A stretch of 64,000 nt of DNA from Clavelina lepadiformis. Lineage: Eukaryota; Chordata; Ascidiacea; Aplousobranchia; Clavelinidae. Every line of letters begins with the position of its first letter. Positions within the stretch are counted from its first letter, which is position 1. The position numbers and the translations under genes are program-made. The stretch is from contig NC_135243.1 in assembly GCF_947623445.1 (NCBI RefSeq), forward strand, positions 8,062,501-8,126,500. The letters are read 5' to 3'. Positions 59,582-64,000 of the stretch are shown here, in pieces. Below the pieces are notes generated by a model. It was not told where the DNA came from, searched no databases, and worked only from the letters and a program-made list of their open reading frames with translations.

Positions 59582-61335
59582 TCAAGTTGGTCTCATCTTC
59601 ATCTCAACCATCTTCAGAGAGTAGCAACTTCCCCGACCAAACCCACTCCATCGTATTCCATCACAGTCGTCTACTCCTCCCCTGAGATATTGACCATTCA
59701 AGTTTGCAGAATGACAAGCTCCGTACCACCAAGCTCCGTGAAATTGCTCGGCACAGTTCAATGTGCGATGAACATCATGTTCTTGATCCCACGACGAAAA
59801 TGGTTTTTTGTTATGTCCAGCCAAAGCATTACCTGAAACAAATCACATATAACATAGGTTGGAAAATTATAAAAATCAGTTTGAATTGTCTTCAAACTTT
59901 CAAAACTTTACAACTCAAATATTATGCTAGGGTTAGTTAGTTTAGATGACTTTCATAGTTATTACGACCAGCGTAAACCTGCATTTCCTGAGTATCCAGA
60001 TACTAACAAAGGGTAGTTCGTATCTTCAGAACCAACCGAAAACGAACTGAAAGCAACAGAAATTATATTCATATAATGAGAACTTATTCCAATATACACA
60101 CGAAGTTTTGTAGTTTAGTTTTATATGCCTGTTATACTTGAAGCAAAACATAACACCGGCAGTAGACATTTTTTACGTTTTATAGGTTGTTTTAGCAATC
60201 ATATAATATTGAAATTAATAGTATGAAAAAATAAAGATAAGAAAATGGTATCCTGTCACCTGTATTTAGCAAAAGCCGAGTTAAAATCAAAATCTTGGAT
60301 GTCCACCCGAAGTTCATAATTTCCACTGCTCGTTATTGTGTGAAGATTTTCTAAACCTGTTAATATTTCTTTTTTATAGCATAACTTAACTTATTAGTCA
60401 TAACTTAATATAATTAATATATTTAGACATAATTTAAAACATAGTAATTCAAAACATAGTTTTGTAGACGTTAAAGGTATATATAAGCTTACAAAGAAAT
60501 GCTAAAGAAAGATTTGCATGCTCAATGCTTAACAAAACAACCACCAACCAAACCAAAACTCTTTGTTGATGTCTCCGAATCCTCTGCGATAAAACTCCCA
60601 GGTTTTATAGAAATCTAAATTTCCATCGATTCGTCGTTGAAATACCTGAATGTCGTTGATATAAATATATGCACAACGATCAGTTCAAGAAAATTATGAG
60701 AAATGAAACAAATAATTGATTTCGACGAATAACAACGTTGCGGTAAAGTGTTACTATTATAGGCTGTTTAAGCGTCGCGTCGTCGAAAATGCGATAAAAA
60801 ACTAAAATTATAAAATTGAAAAAACTCTATACCATCCAACCACCGCCATCCGTTTCCATGTCGCAATAAACTTTGACCAATCTCCCGCTGATGTTCAACG
60901 AATAAACTCCGCTAAATACTTCGCCGTTGTTCATGATGTCTCGGCAGTTTTTGGGCTTGAACTGTTCTAAAGGAATGGTGACCGTTAAAAGCATGACTCA
61001 AGATTCTTAGGCGTAACTTATATTTTAAAACAATTTACGTTAAATGCACAACTGAAAAAATATCAGACGTGTATAATTTTGCCTCGTTCGTTTCTTTCCA
61101 ATGCATCAATCCTCTCCATGGAGCTCTCAACTGCTTCCATCCAACCATCGTTCTCTCCGGGTTCTCCTTTGATGCCCTGGACCCCTGGATCACCACGGGG
61201 ACCTTTCTTACCCGCTGGTCCAGCAGGACCTCGTACTGCTACGTCATCACCACCACATGTCAAAGTCACTTCACGCGATGCTTCACATGTTGACCAAACG
61301 ATGACGACAAGAAATATAAACTTAAAAGTAACCAT
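59582..61335 (-). CDS. ficolin-like collagen-fibrinogen lectin
   Basis: Six exons (61083-61335, 60833-60966, 60549-60645, 60260-60356, 59979-60046, 59582-59832) give 299 residues in one frame. A signal peptide (residues 1-19, FKFIFLVVIVWSTCEA) is followed by nine Gly-X-Y collagen triplets (GPAGPAGKKGPRGDPGVQG and onward), a short helix (MEAVESSMERIDALERN) and a complete fibrinogen C-terminal domain. Landmarks are CRDIMNNGEVFSGVYSL, GGGWMVFQRRIDGNLDFYKT, WEFYRRGFGD, EFWFGLENLH, YELRVDIQDF, GYSGNAGNALAGHNKKPFSS, WDQEHD (calcium-site region), CHSANLNG and YSLKMVEMKMRP. This architecture is that of ficolins, secreted lectins that bind acetylated sugars and trigger the lectin complement pathway, also known in ascidians. 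The first intron uses a GC donor (GAG|gcaaaa). Confidence 0.93.
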
Positions 61336-62084
61336 TTTACTAAACTTATGAATTGCAAGGAACCCGAAATCTATACTACTGCAGTGTTTTCTTAAAAACT
61401 GAAAGCTATTGCATTAATTATTTAATTGTCTCATTTAATGATTAAACCGCGGACTAGCTCAGCTCGAACGAAATTAACAAAATCATGACACGGTTCACAA
61501 CTGCAATCAGCAAACTATCAAACGCTTTGCATCTGTAGTAAGACCTCACTGATCCGAAGGTAAATTATGTTGTGAGTTTTATAGGAAAACGTTTGTCTTT
61601 AAATAGGTTGAATGAAAGCGAGAAAATGCGTAAAGATAAAGTGTCAATGTCAAAAACAACACTTGTTGTTTTACAAGAAAAACGTTTTTTTCAGTCACAG
61701 AGCATTTGCATGACCTTTAAGACCTCAAACAGTGAAGTAAACAGCTTAAAGGCTGACTTAGGTACTGACTTTGGCGCCTAGACGGCGGCTTATTCATGAG
61801 AAGAGCATTTCTATGACTACTCACGAAAAGGTAATTTAAGTAAAGATTTGTTTGACTTCATCTGTGTTGGTTGTTTTTCTCTTTAAGTCGTATTAGCTTA
61901 ATCGTCGGGATTGCTCGTGTAATTACCCCTTCAATACGCTTATTAAACATGTTTTGTCTGGAATTAGCGGAGAAAGACACAAAAGCGCTTGATTCTTGAA
62001 ACGAAATGAAAAGCACTCCTTGTTGAAGACTTTCTTTTTAGTCACTAGTTTAAATTTTTAAAGTAAGCCTAAAATATTTTATGC
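61336..62084. other. upstream region of the ficolin-like gene
   Basis: No additional exon was recognised. The sequence presumably holds the promoter of the minus-strand lectin gene, but no specific element was identified. Confidence 0.45.
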
Positions 62085-62300
62085 CGGTCTCATCTTTATC
62101 TCCACCATCTTCAGCGAGTAGCAGTTTGTCCGATCAAATGATCCTCTCCATCTTATACCATCACAGTTGTCTACTCTTCCTCTGAGATATTGTCCATTCA
62201 AGTTTCCATTGTGGCAGGCTCTGTACCATCAAGCTCGGTTGTCATTATTTTTTTTCGGTCCTTTGTCGAAAACGTTTTTTGTCCAGCAAAGCGTCACCTA
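62085..62300 (-). pseudogene. dead copy of the ficolin-like last exon
   Basis: The minus strand reads CHNGNLNGQYLRGRVDNCDG and NCYSLKMVEIKMRP, closely matching the terminal exon 59582-59832 of the neighbouring gene. The first Trp of its WWY motif is a TGA stop, and the upstream half (GDALLDKKRF) has lost the frame in places. No other fibrinogen-domain exon was found further upstream, so this is a partial tandem duplication that decayed. Confidence 0.85.
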
Positions 62301-64000
62301 ATACAGAAGTCACATAATATCGATTGGTTAGTTATAAAAATCATTTTCAGTTGTTATAAAATTTTCAGAAATTTTCTGGTCAGATTGATGTTAATTTCTT
62401 GATTTAATTAGGCTAATGTTCGTATCATTGTCCGCATTGCTGCATTCCTTTTGCCAAAATGCACAAATCTTACAGTGTATTCCTTTTCCCAGTACACCTG
62501 AAGAAGCAAGCTCATGCTTGCGAAAGCTCGTGTAGAAAAATATAAAGTTAACCTTCAGATTGCCAAACTATATCCTGTTTTTTAGTGTTCTAACAATTTC
62601 AATTGTTTCTCTTTGTTTGACTCATATTTCACAGTCTGCGTTGTTGTTCTTATTTCAACCAGATGCGATTCAGTTTTAGATTGGGCTATATAGGCCTATA
62701 TATGTTTATTAAAAAAACTAAATAGGCCTATTGGGTCTAAATCTCAATTTAATCCATAAAAAATATCATTACTCTAACTCATATTAATTTATACAACAAC
62801 AAATGTTTTAAGTTTGAAAGAATATTCCATTTCAACAAGAATCCTGAACCTTTAATCTGGCAACGGCATTGTGCCCATATGTGGGTTATAATAGGTAACT
62901 AGTCACGAAATGACACCCATGTGGGTGTTGCAGTTGTATCTTGCGGAAAGGCGTTATTTTACACAAAAAGCAAAACATTATGAGTTCAAGTTCAAGGTTT
63001 CACAGCTTATGCACATAGTTCATGCTTAAAATTTGCTTTACAATTACTGTGAACAATTTATCACTTCCGACTGCGTTAGGTGTTATTGTGGTTACGTTTT
63101 TATACGGTGGGTGTGTTATTATGAGGAAATTTGCTGCGTGGAACTTCGCTGAAACAACGTACCTTGGAAAAACAGGTGCTTTGCCAAATTTAGATTTAGT
63201 TGCGCTTATAAAGATACGGCATGGTCTGAACTCATGTCCCTATAAATATTCTATGAGTTCATGGAATTAATTTTGGGTCTACTTCTATGCGAATGCAGCT
63301 CGGTGTTTATTCTCATCCAAATTCAGCGAAAAAGAACGAACAGGCTGAAAAGCCACCGCATGATATCACACACCGTCAAACAGATACTGGCCGTGTTTCC
63401 AATTGGGAAGTTGTTTCGTGTGTTCTAAGTTTTCTACAGTATCATCTCTCCGCAACAAAGCCACTGTGAAAACTCTGGGCCCGACAATGGATTGCTTTCA
63501 CTTGAAAACCGATCACGCTTCTGTTCCGGGGTTAAAATGCAAACTGCTAAATCCTTATACCTCGCAGTTTACCATAGCACAAAACGTTTCATATTGTCCT
63601 TCGAAGTCATGGCAGGAAATTAAAAAATGATACAAAAATCGCTCAAACGTTCGTTTGGTTCAAGCAGCGGATTCGACAGAATTATCAATAAGATTCTTGC
63701 TTTTAATTTCGAAGAAAAAGATCAAGCATTGCCAATTACACAAGACTACAAAGCTTAATATATTAAACTATACAAAAACTGCAGCTTAACGAAGATATAG
63801 AATCTTTAATAGAATAAAAATCGACGGGAACTCGAAGATAGCAGTCAATTTGTACCTCACTGCAACCAATTTTTACATAACGTGTACAGTACAAGTTTGG
63901 TAATAATAAAAAGGGCTCCAATTTCAAATTAAGTGAAACGGTACCACGATTTCCATTGGAATAATACACTCTATTTGGCCAATTTATTTCACCTGTTAAA
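62301..64000. other. no gene established at right end
   Basis: Short frames at 63022-63270 and 63287-63630 show no family motif or convincing splice context. A block at about 62500-62560 (GAAGCAAGCTCATGCTTGCG then AAAGCTCGTGTAG) resembles the tails of some interspersed repeats but could not be assigned. Confidence 0.4.

Noticed and set aside
62460-62580. Interspersed repeat tail (GAAGCAAGCTCATGCTTGCG block)
   Set aside because: The motif looks familiar from repeat 3' ends, but no second copy or defined border is present in the window, so it was not called.

Overview
The window reads as nuclear DNA of an ascidian tunicate. It is AT-rich, its genes carry many small exons, and it encodes an RGR/retinochrome-type opsin pair, an arthropod-type phenoloxidase and a ficolin-like lectin, a mix known from Ciona and its relatives. 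Species cannot be fixed by eye. All exon boundaries below were derived by hand from splice signals, reading phase and family resemblance.

Layout. 1-3146 (minus): 5' part of a protein disulfide isomerase (P4HB/PDIA1 type) with two interchangeable active-site exons, CGHC or CLPC. 3147-8702: no host gene, but SINE, hAT-type and other repeats. 8703-20019 (minus): complete 24-exon SUPT16H, the FACT histone chaperone large subunit. 20020-25049: repeats and anonymous sequence. 25050-26306 and 26702-27265 (minus): two intronless genes, SCCPDH-like oxidoreductase and BAG1-like Hsp70 co-chaperone. 27266-31670: repeat-rich, with one retroelement relic. 31671-33567 and 38405-42169 (plus): two tandem RGR-like opsins of 283 residues with matching exon structure, separated by three DNA transposons. 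45390-57108 (plus): a 27-exon gene whose exons join in one frame into about 1,505 residues, fusing a metzincin-like zinc protease and a beta-sandwich domain to a full hemocyanin-superfamily phenoloxidase with an extra C-terminal beta domain. 58620-59384: a SINE whose tail appears to have grown into 47 perfect copies of a 10-bp unit. 59582-61335 (minus): a complete six-exon collagen-fibrinogen (ficolin-like) lectin, followed at 62085-62300 by a dead copy of its last exon.

How genes relate. PDI, SUPT16H, SCCPDH and BAG1 are housekeeping functions with no obvious shared pathway. The two opsins are a local duplication. The protease-phenoloxidase and the ficolin-like lectin are both plausible innate immune effectors lying 2.5 kb apart. 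The strongest candidates for something undescribed are the protease-phenoloxidase fusion and the PDI active-site exon switch. Mobile DNA is mainly short non-autonomous DNA transposons (eight with perfect 8-bp target duplications) and one tRNA-derived SINE family (five copies).
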